From Acidimicrobiales bacterium (lineage in GTDB: Bacteria > Actinomycetota > Acidimicrobiia > Acidimicrobiales > SZUA-35), in NCBI GenBank assembly GCA_028285495.1, contig JANQPB010000026.1:245124-309123 (forward strand): DNA of 64,000 nucleotides. The letters run 5' to 3'. Made by a program: the position numbers and the translations under genes. The notes under the pieces were generated by a model. The model saw only the letters and a list, made by a program, of their open reading frames with translations. It did not search any database and was not told the origin of the DNA. Shown piece by piece: positions 9,155 to 18,303 of this stretch (its first letter is position 1; every line of letters begins with the position of its first letter).

Positions 9155-10059
9155 CCGTCGTCGACCTCGGAGACGAGGTGCTGCCGGCACAGGCGGCGGC
9201 GACCAGCGACAGCCCCCGGCGCTGGCTGCCGGGCAACCTGTCGTCGGTCGTGCCCGTCGCCCTGTTGTGCATCCTCTGGCTGGTGCCGACCGTCGGCCTG
9301 CTGATCTCGTCGTTCCGCCAGGAGGACCTGGTGAAGGGCTCGGGATGGTGGACCGCCCTGACCTCGCCGTTCGAGGGCCAGTGGACGCTGCAGAACTACA
9401 CCGACGTCATCGAGTCCGGTCTCGGGACGGCGTTCGTCAACTCGTTCGTCCTGTCGATCCCGGCCACGCTGATCCCCATCGTGGCCGCCTCGTTCGCCGC
9501 CTACGCCTTCGCCTGGATGGACTTCCCCGGCCGGCAGGCCCTGTTCGCCCTGCTCATCGCGCTGCTGGTCGTGCCCCTGTACGTTGCCCTCATCCCGATC
9601 CTCCGGCTCTACGGCAACTTCGATCTGACCGGCACGTTCGTGGCGGTGTGGCTTGCCCACACGGCGTTCGCCATGCCACTCGCCGTCTACCTGATCCGGA
9701 ACTACGTCGGGTCGCTCCCGAAGTCGATCATCGAGTCGGCCCTCATCGACGGGGCGTCGCACTTCCAGATCTTCTGGCGACTGATCATGCCGTTGAGCAC
9801 GCCGATCATCGCCGCCTTCGCCATCCTCCAGTTCCTCTGGGTCTGGAACGACTTCCTGATCGCCCTGATCTTCCTCGGCTCCGACCGCGAGAACCAGATC
9901 ATCCAGCAGGCGCTCGTCCGGCTCATCGGCGACCGGGGTCAGGAGTGGCACCTGCTGACCGCGGGCGGGTTCGTCGCCATGTTCGTGCCCCTCGTCGTGT
10001 TCTTCACCCTGCAGCGCTACTTCGTGCGTGGCCTGACCGCCGGTGCGGTGAAGGGGTGA
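9151..10059 (+). CDS. Sugar ABC transporter permease, MalG/AglG type
   Basis: Second permease subunit, 302 residues, six membrane segments, with the EAA motif ESALIDGASHFQIFWRLIMPL in the last third. The start at 9151 overlaps the previous stop by four bases, so the two permeases are translationally coupled. The C-terminal FFTLQRYFVRGLTAGAVKG is the usual end of CUT1-family G subunits. Its own stop overlaps the GTG of the next small gene, which continues the operon. Confidence 0.93.
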   Translation: MTVVDLGDEVLPAQAAATSDSPRRWLPGNLSSVVPVALLCILWLVPTVGLLISSFRQEDLVKGSGWWTALTSPFEGQWTLQNYTDVIESGLGTAFVNSFVLSIPATLIPIVAASFAAYAFAWMDFPGRQALFALLIALLVVPLYVALIPILRLYGNFDLTGTFVAVWLAHTAFAMPLAVYLIRNYVGSLPKSIIESALIDGASHFQIFWRLIMPLSTPIIAAFAILQFLWVWNDFLIALIFLGSDRENQIIQQALVRLIGDRGQEWHLLTAGGFVAMFVPLVVFFTLQRYFVRGLTAGAVKG

Positions 10060-10442
10060 CCTCGATCGATCGACCCCGGGCTGCGGCCCCAGCGGCCCGG
10101 GGTCGAGTCGACGCCGATCCGCACCTGCCGGCGCTGTTCCGGGTGCCGGGCTCGCTGTGGCTCTACGGTGCGCTCCGGGCGCTGTCGTTCGCCGCGCCGC
10201 TGCTCACGTCGGCCGGCCGGCTCGGGCTCGGGCTCGTCGTCGTCGCCGTTCTCTGGGTCGGCGTGCTCCGGGGTCGGCGGTCGGCCTGGCGGGTCCTGGT
10301 CGCGGTCGACGCGGTCTCGATCGCCCTCCTGACGATCGCCCTGCTCACGGTCGACGGCGCGAGGGCCGTCGCCCCGGCGCTCGCCTTGCTGGCCCTGGCC
10401 TGCCTCCTGGCGCCGACGGCCCGACGCCACGTCGCCGCTTGA
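10056..10442 (+). CDS. Small membrane protein in the glucoside operon
   Basis: Protein of 128 residues starting at GTG 10056, overlapping the permease stop (GTGA). After a basic, proline-rich N terminus (about 1-25) there are four hydrophobic segments, at roughly 33-55, 60-76, 83-102 and 106-122. No known domain is recognised. Sequence composition and the overlaps on both sides (one base is shared with the glucosidase start at 10442) support real coding. It may be a small accessory membrane protein; the function is unknown. Confidence 0.7.
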   Translation: MTSIDRPRAAAPAARGRVDADPHLPALFRVPGSLWLYGALRALSFAAPLLTSAGRLGLGLVVVAVLWVGVLRGRRSAWRVLVAVDAVSIALLTIALLTVDGARAVAPALALLALACLLAPTARRHVAA

Positions 10443-12181
10443 TGGACGTCCCGGCCGGGCGGTCCCCACACGGTGGGGCCGGCCCCGGTGGCCGGCCGGG
10501 CGCCTGGTGGAGGCGGGCCGTCGTCTACCAGATCTACCCCCGATCGTTCGCCGACAGCGACGGCGACGGCATCGGCGATCTCGGCGGGATCCTCGGCCGG
10601 ATCGACCACCTCGTCGACCTCGGCGTCGACGCCGTGTGGCTGTCGCCCATCTGTCGCTCGCCGCAGGTCGACAACGGCTACGACGTCAGCGACTACCGGT
10701 CCATCGACCCGCTGTTCGGCACCATCGAGCAGTTCGACGAGCTGGTCGACCGACTCCACGAGCGTGGCCTCCGCCTCATCGTCGACATCGTGGCCAACCA
10801 CACCTCGGACCAGCACCCCTGGTTCGTCGACTCCCGATCGTCGCCCGATGCCGAGCGGCGGAGCTGGTACCACTGGCGGCCGCCCCGTCCCGGCACGGTC
10901 GGCGGGCAGCCGGGGGCCGAGCCGAACGACTGGGTCGCCACGTTCGGGGGCCCGGCCTGGACCTTCGACGAGGGTGTCGGCGCCTACTACCTGCACAGCT
11001 TCGCCCCGAGCCAGCCCGACCTGAACTGGGAGGAGCCGGCGGTTCGTGCGGCCGTCAGCGACATGCTGCGCTGGTGGGCCGATCGGGGCGTCGACGGGTT
11101 CCGGTTCGACGTCATCAACCTGATCTCCAAGCCGGCCGGGTTCGTCGATGGCCACTCGCTCCCGGGCTCGGGCAGCGTGATCTCGGCGTTCGCCAACGGC
11201 CCCCGGCTGCACGACTTCCTCGGCGAGATGCACCGGGAGGTCGGGTTCGAGGAGCGGGGGCTGGTGACCATCGGCGAGATGCCCGACCTGACGACCGAGG
11301 TCGCGGCCCGGGTCAGCGATCCGAATCGCCGCGAGCTGTCGATGGCGTTCGGGTTCGAGCACGTCGAGGTCGGGCACCTCGACGGTGGCACCAAGTGGGA
11401 GGCGAGCGAAGTCGACCTCGGCGAGGTCAAGCGGTCGCTGGCCCGCTGGCAGTCGGCGCTGGCGGACGTCGGCTGGAACTCGCTCTACCTCGGCAATCAC
11501 GACCAGCCCCGATCGCTGTCGCACTTCGGCGACGACGGCTGGTTCCGGGCCGAGTCGGCCAAGACGCTGGCCACCCTGCTCCTCTGCCACCGGGGGACCC
11601 CGTTCGTCTACCAGGGCGACGAGATCGGCATGACCAACACCGCGCTGCGACTCGACGAGTACGTCGACGTCGAGTCGGTGAGCTACCGCGACCTGGCGCT
11701 GGCCGACGGGCTGCCCATCGACGAGGTGGAGCAGGCGCTGGCCGCCCGCAGCCGCGACCAAGCCAGGACGCCGATGCAGTGGGACGGCTCGGCCACGGCC
11801 GGGTTCACGACCGGGCGACCGTGGCTACCCATCAACCCGAACGCCGGGTCGGTCAACGTCGAGTTGGCCGATGCCGATCCCGACTCGGTCCTGGCCCACT
11901 ACCGGCGGCTGATCCGGCTTCGCCGCGACGAGCCCGCCCTGCTCGACGGCCGCTTCGAGCTGCTCCTCCCCGACCATCCGAGCATCTGGGCCTTCGCCAG
12001 GCACTCACCCGGGGCCACGGTCCTGGTGGTGGCCAACGTCACGTCGACGCCGGTCGGCCTGTCCGGCCGCGGGCTTCCCCCGCTGGCCGACGGGGAGGTC
12101 CTTCTCGGCACCCACCGAGACCGGTCCTGGCCGGCGCTACGGCCGTGGGAGTCGCTCGTGCTCCGCTTCCGGGCGTGGTGA
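10442..12181 (+). CDS. GH13 alpha-glucosidase (oligo-1,6-glucosidase/AglA-like)
   Basis: Cytoplasmic glycoside hydrolase family 13 enzyme of 579 residues that should cleave the imported alpha-glucoside. Conserved region I is DIVANH (115-120), region II GFRFDVIN with nucleophile Asp223, region III VTIGEM with acid/base Glu279, and region IV LGNHDQPR with His353-Asp354. The VYQIYPRSFADSDGDGIGDL opening is diagnostic of the oligo-1,6-glucosidase/alpha-glucosidase/trehalulose hydrolase subgroup. The ATG at 10442 overlaps the preceding stop by one base. It is the last gene of the LacI-controlled operon; a stem-loop follows at 12191. Substrate (maltose, sucrose or trehalose-like) cannot be fixed from motifs alone. 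Confidence 0.93.
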   Translation: MDVPAGRSPHGGAGPGGRPGAWWRRAVVYQIYPRSFADSDGDGIGDLGGILGRIDHLVDLGVDAVWLSPICRSPQVDNGYDVSDYRSIDPLFGTIEQFDELVDRLHERGLRLIVDIVANHTSDQHPWFVDSRSSPDAERRSWYHWRPPRPGTVGGQPGAEPNDWVATFGGPAWTFDEGVGAYYLHSFAPSQPDLNWEEPAVRAAVSDMLRWWADRGVDGFRFDVINLISKPAGFVDGHSLPGSGSVISAFANGPRLHDFLGEMHREVGFEERGLVTIGEMPDLTTEVAARVSDPNRRELSMAFGFEHVEVGHLDGGTKWEASEVDLGEVKRSLARWQSALADVGWNSLYLGNHDQPRSLSHFGDDGWFRAESAKTLATLLLCHRGTPFVYQGDEIGMTNTALRLDEYVDVESVSYRDLALADGLPIDEVEQALAARSRDQARTPMQWDGSATAGFTTGRPWLPINPNAGSVNVELADADPDSVLAHYRRLIRLRRDEPALLDGRFELLLPDHPSIWAFARHSPGATVLVVANVTSTPVGLSGRGLPPLADGEVLLGTHRDRSWPALRPWESLVLRFRAW

Positions 12182-12190
12182 GGAGTGACC

Positions 12191-12210
12191 ACGGGCTCGG
12201 CGCAGCCCGT
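12191..12210 (+). terminator. Possible terminator stem-loop after the glucosidase
   Basis: ACGGGCT (12191-12197) and AGCCCGT (12204-12210) form a 7-bp perfect stem with a 6-nt loop, starting 10 bp after the stop codon. No T-run follows, as is common in high-GC actinobacteria. Confidence 0.4.
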
Positions 12211-12461
12211 CGTGTCCGGGTCGCCCGGGCCGGCCGGTTGAGCGGGTCGAGACGGGACAGGGCCACGCCGAGCCGGGAGCGGCCGACGGCAGGTCCTCCT
12301 GGAACTTGCCGCCCGGCCTCTCTTCGGGGGTCGATCGGCGCAACACCGCCGATGACCGGCGGGGCGGCACGGCTCCCGGCTCCTCCCGGTGCCGCCGGCG
12401 GCTCGAGCAGGCGCTGCGGCGTCGCTTGCGAGGTGCGCCCGGTCGCGGCCACAGTCTGGCC

Positions 12462-13325
12462 ATGGACGAGACCACCATTGCGTTCACCAGCCAGGACGGC
12501 ATCGAGATCCAGACCTACCGCTGGTCGCCGGGCGGCGATCCGAGGGCGGTCGTCCAGATCCAACACGGCCTGGCCGAGCACGCCGGCCGCTACCGGCGAT
12601 TCGCCGAGGCGCTGACCGGGGCCGGCTATCTCGTCTATGCACCCGATGCCAGGGGATCGGGACGGACCGCAGCGGGTGACCACGGCAACTGGGGCGAGAT
12701 GGGCTGGCCCGGCTGGGTCGACGACGTCGGCCGGTTGCGGGCCCGGATCCGCAGTGACCATCCGGGCCTGTCCCTCGGGCTGCTCGGCCACAGCATGGGT
12801 TCGTTCGCCACGCAGCACGACCTGCTCGACCACTCGGGCGACGTCGATGCCGTGGTCCTGTCCGGCAGCACCGAGGTCGGGTGGTTGGCGCCGGTGCTCG
12901 ATTCCGACGAGCCGGCCGACCTGAGCGCGTTCAACGCCCCCTTCGAGCACCGCACCGGCTTCGAGTGGCTCAGCCGCGACGACGCCGAGGTCGATGCCTA
13001 CGTCGCCGATCCCGCCTGCGGGTGGTCGGCGGCGCCGCCGGCCGGCATCGGCTCGCTGATGGCGGCGGCCGATCCGGCCAGGATCGCGGCCGTCCGCAAC
13101 GACCTGCCGATCCTGCTCGTCTCGGGTGATGCCGATCCACTCGCGCAGGGCGGCGAGGCCGTCGAGGTGCTGGCGTCCCGCTACCGTGACGCCGGCGTGA
13201 CCGACGTCGAGGTCCGCCTCTACCCCGGCGCCCGCCACGAGGTGCTCAACGAGACCAACCGCGACGAGGTGACCGCCGACATCATCGGCTTCCTCGATCG
13301 AACCATCGGCGTCGCCGACGACTAG
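12462..13325 (+). CDS. Alpha/beta hydrolase, monoacylglycerol lipase-like
   Basis: Serine hydrolase of 287 residues with the Hydrolase_4 (monoglyceride lipase) pattern: oxyanion-hole segment QHGLAEHAGRY, nucleophile elbow GHSMG (Ser111), acid in SGDADPL and catalytic His in GARHEVLNE, all in the expected order. PDARGSGRT matches the family strand-4 loop. It would release fatty acids from monoacylglycerols or related esters in the cytoplasm. The ATG at 12462 gives a short natural N terminus. The 280 bp before it contain only the glucosidase terminator and no gene I can support, so it is probably transcribed alone. Confidence 0.88.
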   Translation: MDETTIAFTSQDGIEIQTYRWSPGGDPRAVVQIQHGLAEHAGRYRRFAEALTGAGYLVYAPDARGSGRTAAGDHGNWGEMGWPGWVDDVGRLRARIRSDHPGLSLGLLGHSMGSFATQHDLLDHSGDVDAVVLSGSTEVGWLAPVLDSDEPADLSAFNAPFEHRTGFEWLSRDDAEVDAYVADPACGWSAAPPAGIGSLMAAADPARIAAVRNDLPILLVSGDADPLAQGGEAVEVLASRYRDAGVTDVEVRLYPGARHEVLNETNRDEVTADIIGFLDRTIGVADD

Positions 13326-13429
13326 CGCGTCGGTCTGGCGGCCAGCAACGGGCGGACCATCCGCGGCGCCCGTGTTTTGTGCGCACCGGCGGAACTCGGA
13401 CCGGCCGTCGAGCGACCTCCGTAGACGTG

Positions 13430-14392
13430 ATGGGATGGAAACGCACCGTTGCTGCCGCGGCCGGCGTCACCCTGATGGTCGGTGGACTCGCAGGATGTGG
13501 CCAGGACGAAGACGAAGCCGCAGTCGAGGCGGCCGACGCGTCGCCAGACCGGGAGGCGGTGACCGTTGCCGACGCCTGGACGCGGGAGCCGGCGGCGACC
13601 CAGACCCGAGCTGCGGTGTACGCCACGTTGACCAACGACACCGATGATCCCGTTCGGGTCGTCTCGGCCGCCTCGTCCCTCACCGATCAGGTCGAGCTGC
13701 ACGAGACGATCGCAGACGACGACGGCGCGATGTCGATGCGTGAGGTCAGCGAGGGCTTCATCATCCCGGCCCGGAGTCAGTTCCGGTTCGAGGCCGGAGG
13801 GCCCCACATCATGCTGGTCGGGATCGATCCGGCGTCGTTCCCGTCCGACCACGTCGACATCACGCTGTCGCTCGACGAGGGGGCGCCGGTGATGATCGAG
13901 GCGGCCGTCGAGGCCATCGCCGGCGCGTCCGGCGACGAGCACGACCACGAGGGCCACGACCATGACCACGACGGCGATGAGACGACGCCCGACGACCACG
14001 ACCACGAGGGGTCGGCCGCCGGCGCCGGTGGCGACGACGAGGCGTCGCACGACCACGACCACGACCACGGTCACGACCACGGTGACGAGGGTGGCGACGA
14101 CAGCTCCGACGGCCCGCCGGCCGACGACCCACTCAGTGTGGCATGGCTCCACGAGCTCGACGACCAGCTCATGGCCGGCGACATCGAACCCGCTCGCCAG
14201 CGCGCCGTCATCGAGCCGTTCATCGCCTACTACGAGGATCTGGACCCCGGGGCCGACACGCCCGAGGCCGGCCTCCTCGGCCTGTTGCGCGACCTCGACG
14301 ATGCCCTGGCGGACGACGACCTGGCCCGGGCCACCGCACTGGCAACCGAGGCCCATCATGCGGCCCACGCCCTGGAGGACCACGAGCACTGA
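13430..14392 (+). CDS. PCu(A)C copper-chaperone lipoprotein with His-rich tail
   Basis: Exported lipoprotein of 320 residues; lipobox GLAGC puts the acylated Cys at 23. Residues about 43-138 are a PCu(A)C (DUF461) domain: His91, Met101/Met103, His126 and Met128 reproduce the H-Met-His-x-Met Cu(I) site within a residue of the usual spacing. A histidine/aspartate-rich tract (about 140-190, repeated DHDH and HDHGHD units) follows, then a helical C-terminal domain of about 105 residues. PCu(A)C proteins deliver copper to cytochrome oxidase or scavenge it outside the membrane; the His tract would add copper or zinc buffering. The start is chosen for the signal peptide. Confidence 0.85.
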   Translation: MGWKRTVAAAAGVTLMVGGLAGCGQDEDEAAVEAADASPDREAVTVADAWTREPAATQTRAAVYATLTNDTDDPVRVVSAASSLTDQVELHETIADDDGAMSMREVSEGFIIPARSQFRFEAGGPHIMLVGIDPASFPSDHVDITLSLDEGAPVMIEAAVEAIAGASGDEHDHEGHDHDHDGDETTPDDHDHEGSAAGAGGDDEASHDHDHDHGHDHGDEGGDDSSDGPPADDPLSVAWLHELDDQLMAGDIEPARQRAVIEPFIAYYEDLDPGADTPEAGLLGLLRDLDDALADDDLARATALATEAHHAAHALEDHEH

Positions 14393-14401
14393 CCCCGGTT
14401 G

Positions 14402-14425
14402 CCGTCGCTCCACCCGGAGCGTCGG
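14402..14425. terminator. Hairpin between convergent genes
   Basis: CGCTCC (14406-14411) and GGAGCG (14416-14421) form a stem with an ACCC loop; past a T/T mismatch, CCG (14402-14404) pairs with CGG (14423-14425). It lies 9 bp after the chaperone stop and 39 bp before the convergent stop, so it could end transcripts from both sides. Confidence 0.4.
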
Positions 14426-14463
14426 CGCGATCGGGATGCCGGCGAGCTGCCCACGTGCGCTTG

Positions 14464-15627
14464 CTACGGAAAGAGGTCGACCTCGTCGAAGGTCAGCTCG
14501 ACATCGGAGTTGCGTGGCACGGGGGTGAGCGCCGCCGGGCTCTGCCCGGTCACGACGAACTTGCCCTCGAACTGCCCACCGGGGACGGGATTGAGCCCTG
14601 CGGCCCTGATGTCGGCCTGTGCGGCGCCGAGCGGGTTGCTCGTGACCGACGGGACCTGCACCTCTCCCGGCCCGGGAAGATCGTGTCCCTCCACGTCGAT
14701 GTCGTAGAGCTGGAACTCGTCGCCGTCGGCGATGATCTTGTCGATGTCGGCGACGGACACGACGAGACCGCCGAGGCCGTCAGCCGCCGGACCCTCGATC
14801 TCGTCGCCGGCGCCGCGGAAGTCGAAACGTCGCTCATCGAGGAAGCGACCGTCGTGCTCGATGAGTCGTACGAAGTTGTCGAACGAGGTCACCCCGAGGA
14901 AGCTCTTCGGTTGCGCCAGGGTCAACGCGATCGTACTCAGGGGAGCATCGAAGCAGACGCCCTGAATGCCCCGGGCGATGCGTCGCATGCGAAGGTCGTC
15001 GGCCTCGACGCGTCGCAGCAGCGCGGGGTCGGACTTGAGGCCGTTCGTGTCGTAGGCGTGCAAGCGGACCGTCGCTTCGTACGGCCCGATGAAGACGCGA
15101 TCAGGAAGATCTCGACGAAAGGCACACCAGGGCGCCACGTGTTCGTCGATGTCTTCGCCGGAGCTGGCGGAGGGGAAGAGCGCCTGCCTGATCGCCTCGG
15201 CCTCGGCACCGACCGCAGCGACGGTGACCGTCGCGCCGAGATCGAAGACGGTCGGAAGCTCGTACCGCGTCGACCGCGAGGGAAGCAGCTCGGTCGCTTC
15301 GACGGGGTTCAGCGCCTGATCGAGCACCACGACCCAAGCTCGACTCGCCCGATTCGTCGTTTCGACGGGTAACCAGATCCGCGAGTCCGGGGCACGAGCC
15401 GGTTGCCCGAAGTGGTCGAGGCGTGAGTCGCCGGTGAACGCCCGCAACTCGTCGATGAGCAGTCGCCGGGTCGGTGTGGCCGAGCCATCGTCGGACAGGG
15501 TGCTGGCCACACGTCTGGACACGAAGAGCCAATCGCCGGAGTCGAGTCGCAGGACGCCCTGGGGTTCCTCGCCGAGGCCCCCTCGGTGCATCAGCTCCGT
15601 CTCGTCGCCGACTCTGACTCGTCCCAT
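14464..15627 (-). CDS. Protein with C-terminal PASTA-like domain, otherwise unknown
   Basis: Protein of 387 residues. The final 70 residues (about VPSVTSNPLGAAQADIRAAG onward) have the PASTA pattern: V-P-x-V, a helix with A-x-A-x-L/I-x-x-AG-L, then V-x-G-Q-x-P after the middle strands. PASTA domains bind peptidoglycan or beta-lactams when outside the cell, but no signal peptide or membrane helix is visible here. The N-terminal 300 residues are mixed alpha/beta with no recognised family (features include ELMHRGGLGEEPQGVLRLDSGDW and HVAPWCAF). The start at 15627 is supported by an AGGACGG ribosome-binding site; longer readings lack one. Confidence 0.7.
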   Translation of the reverse strand: MGRVRVGDETELMHRGGLGEEPQGVLRLDSGDWLFVSRRVASTLSDDGSATPTRRLLIDELRAFTGDSRLDHFGQPARAPDSRIWLPVETTNRASRAWVVVLDQALNPVEATELLPSRSTRYELPTVFDLGATVTVAAVGAEAEAIRQALFPSASSGEDIDEHVAPWCAFRRDLPDRVFIGPYEATVRLHAYDTNGLKSDPALLRRVEADDLRMRRIARGIQGVCFDAPLSTIALTLAQPKSFLGVTSFDNFVRLIEHDGRFLDERRFDFRGAGDEIEGPAADGLGGLVVSVADIDKIIADGDEFQLYDIDVEGHDLPGPGEVQVPSVTSNPLGAAQADIRAAGLNPVPGGQFEGKFVVTGQSPAALTPVPRNSDVELTFDEVDLFP

Positions 15628-15889
15628 CCGTCCTGCCCCCTTGCCCAGCCTAGGTCGGCGGCGACGTGCTGTCTCCCGCATCGGGACTCGGCGAGTCGGT
15701 CGGGGGTTCCCGTCCGACGGCGCCGGCGACCGCTCGACCGAGCAGGCCGATGAGGCGCCCGACGGCGGCCATGCGCGCCGGCATGACCGGGCACCCGGAG
15801 GCCCTCGGCTCCGTTGCCGTTCGTCCGGCCGGCCCGGTTGGATGAACGAGGCCGAGAAGGGGCGACCGCACGGCACCGGCGGGTGAGCG

Positions 15890-18172
15890 CTACTGGGTAC
15901 CCAGGGCGGTCGTCCAGGCGAGGGCCGCCTCGTCGTCCGGCGGCATGGCTCGCTCGGTGTCGATCTCGACCCGGATGATCCGCCCGTCGAACTCGGCCGG
16001 TGCCGGCAGTTCACATGCCCTGGCGATGCAGCGCCCGATGTCGAGCCCGATCGTCGAGATCATCGCCGGCACCAGCGGGATCACCGCTTCGCCGGCGTGG
16101 CGCTCGTCGACGGCCAGTCGGGCGCGGGCCGGGCCCCGCCGCACCCGGTCCTGGCGGAGCTCGACCACGATCTGACCGGCGGGCACCGGGTCGGGTGATC
16201 GCACGAAGGTGTGGTGTCCGAACGCGTTGTGGTCGTACACGAGGTGTCCGTCGCCGTCGAGGTACAGCGCCAGCCCGTTGTTCGAGGTGCCCATCGACAG
16301 GATGGCTCCGCTCGCCCCGGCGTCGGACCGCTCGATCAGCGCCCGGAGGTGCCAGGTGCGGCTGCCGAGGGCCGGCGCGGCGTCGGCCGGGACTCGGGCG
16401 ATCGGTGGGTGATACAGGAAGCGGTCCCGACCACCAGGGTTGCCCGCCGCCTTGTGCCCGGCGAACAGGCGGTTGTCCTGCTCCTGGATCGGCAGGACCC
16501 CGTAGCGCCCGGCTTCGATCCAGAACAGCTCGATCATGCGGGCGAGCTGCTCGGGTTCGGTACCGGCCAGGTCGTGGCACTCCGAGAAGTCCTCGTCGAG
16601 GTGGTACAGCTCCCAGTCGTCCTCGTCGATGTGCCGGCCGCGCTGGTGGAACGTCACCGCCTTCCACCCGTCGGCGTAGATGCCCCGGTGGCCGAACATC
16701 TCGAAGTACTGGACCGTCTTGGTGCTCGGGACGGCGACCACGTCGTCGGCTTCGGGCACGAACGCATAGGCGAAGCTCGTCCCGTGGATCGGCTGCTGCC
16801 CGGTCCCGTTGTACGTGGTCGGGGCGCCGATGCCGACCAGCTGGAGCACGGTCGGGACGACGTCGGTGATGTGGTGGAATTGTCGCCTGGTCTGCCCGTC
16901 GACCGATGGGTCGATCCCCCCTGGCCACGACACGATCAGGGGGTCGCGAACCCCACCTCCGTGGGTGTTCTGCTTGTAGCGCTTGGCCGGGGTGTTCCCG
17001 ACCTGGGCCCAACCCCAGGGGTAGTTGGTGTTCGAGCGGGGGCCACCGATCGCATCGAGGCGGGTCACGGCGTCGGCGACGTCCTCGGGGATGCCGTTGA
17101 AGTAGCGGAACGTGTCGGTCACGCCGTACTGCTGGCCCTCCTGGGACGCGCCGTTGTCGCTCATGACCATCACGACCGTGTCATCGGCGACTCCGAGGTC
17201 GTCCAGCGCGTCGAGCAACCGGCCGATCTGGACGTCGGTGTGGTCGAGCATCGCCGCAAAGGCCTCCTGCAGGCGGAGGGCGAGCGACTGCTCGTCGGCC
17301 GACAGGTCGTCCCACGGCTCGACCCCGGGGTTGCGGGGTGCGAGGTCGGTGCCGGCCGGGATGACGCCGAGCTCCAACTGGCGCTCGTAGGTCCGGCGGC
17401 GCCACACGTCCCAGCCATCGTCGAACGCGCCCCGGTACCGCTCCAGGTACTCGGGCGGGGCCTGATGCGGCGCATGGGTGGCGCCGAACGCCAGATAGGT
17501 GAAGAAGGGTCGCTCGGGCACGAGCGAGCGATGGTTGCGGATCATCCCGATCGCCTCGTCGACGAGATCGGCCGACACGTGGTAACCGTTCTCCGGCGTG
17601 TCCGGCGGGTCGACCAGGTGGTTGTCGCGATAGAGCTCGGGGTGGAACTGGTCGGTCTCACCCTGCATGAACCCGTAGTAGCGATCGAAGCCGCGGCCGA
17701 GCGGCCACTGGTGGAAGGGCCCGGCGGCCGATGCGTCCCGCATCGGCGCGAGATGCCACTTGCCGACGGCGAAGGTCCCGTAACCGACCTGCTGCAGCAT
17801 CTCGGCCAGCGTCGCAGCGCTGGCATCGATCCGGCCCCGCATGTTGTCGAAGCCGGTGTCGAAGTTCGACAACGCCCGCATCCCGACCGCGTGGTGGTTG
17901 CGGCCGGTGAGCAGGCAGGCCCGACTGGGCGAGCACAGGGCGGTCGTGTGGAAGTTGGTGAACCGAAGGCCCCGCTCGGCCAGGCGATCGACGTTGGGGG
18001 TCGGAACGGGACCGCCGAAACACGACAGGTGGGCGAATCCGGTGTCGTCGAGCAGGACGACGACCACGTTCGGGGCCCCCGCCGGGGGCAGCACCGGCTC
18101 GGGCCACCACGGCGTCGAGTCGGCTGCGGTCCTGGCGACCACGGGTCCGACCGCAGACGATGCTGAAGCCAT
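15890..18172 (-). CDS. Arylsulfatase, long actinobacterial type
   Basis: Type I sulfatase of 760 residues. The formylglycine signature CSPSRACLLTGR is intact with Cys80 as the residue to be oxidised, and the metal-site DDTG (42-45) and later MSDNGAS motif are present, along with KWHL. Length and the C-terminal extension of about 170 residues resemble the long mycobacterial AtsA/AtsD enzymes. No signal peptide is seen, so it probably acts in the cytoplasm on imported sulfate esters. Activity needs a formylglycine-generating enzyme, which is not in this window. A second, shorter sulfatase is encoded at 42194-43774. Confidence 0.92.
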   Translation of the reverse strand: MASASSAVGPVVARTAADSTPWWPEPVLPPAGAPNVVVVLLDDTGFAHLSCFGGPVPTPNVDRLAERGLRFTNFHTTALCSPSRACLLTGRNHHAVGMRALSNFDTGFDNMRGRIDASAATLAEMLQQVGYGTFAVGKWHLAPMRDASAAGPFHQWPLGRGFDRYYGFMQGETDQFHPELYRDNHLVDPPDTPENGYHVSADLVDEAIGMIRNHRSLVPERPFFTYLAFGATHAPHQAPPEYLERYRGAFDDGWDVWRRRTYERQLELGVIPAGTDLAPRNPGVEPWDDLSADEQSLALRLQEAFAAMLDHTDVQIGRLLDALDDLGVADDTVVMVMSDNGASQEGQQYGVTDTFRYFNGIPEDVADAVTRLDAIGGPRSNTNYPWGWAQVGNTPAKRYKQNTHGGGVRDPLIVSWPGGIDPSVDGQTRRQFHHITDVVPTVLQLVGIGAPTTYNGTGQQPIHGTSFAYAFVPEADDVVAVPSTKTVQYFEMFGHRGIYADGWKAVTFHQRGRHIDEDDWELYHLDEDFSECHDLAGTEPEQLARMIELFWIEAGRYGVLPIQEQDNRLFAGHKAAGNPGGRDRFLYHPPIARVPADAAPALGSRTWHLRALIERSDAGASGAILSMGTSNNGLALYLDGDGHLVYDHNAFGHHTFVRSPDPVPAGQIVVELRQDRVRRGPARARLAVDERHAGEAVIPLVPAMISTIGLDIGRCIARACELPAPAEFDGRIIRVEIDTERAMPPDDEAALAWTTALGTQ

Positions 18173-18303
18173 GGTGCGACAGTAGATGGCCGGAACTCAC
18201 GGTGACAGTTGTGCCGGCCGGCGGGGCACGGCTGGTCACCACCTCACCGTGGCCAGACCGGGGGACGGCGTCGGGCCCCGTGCCCGGGTTGGCGCGGCAC
18301 GAC

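Noticed and set aside
13938..14080. Repeated GACCACGACCAC units considered as a CRISPR or DNA repeat
   Set aside because: They encode the Asp-His tract of the copper chaperone in frame; no spacers or regular repeat unit.
16211..18166. 651-codon plus-strand frame
   Set aside because: Antisense to the arylsulfatase gene carrying CSPSR; Val/Arg/Gly-rich shadow.
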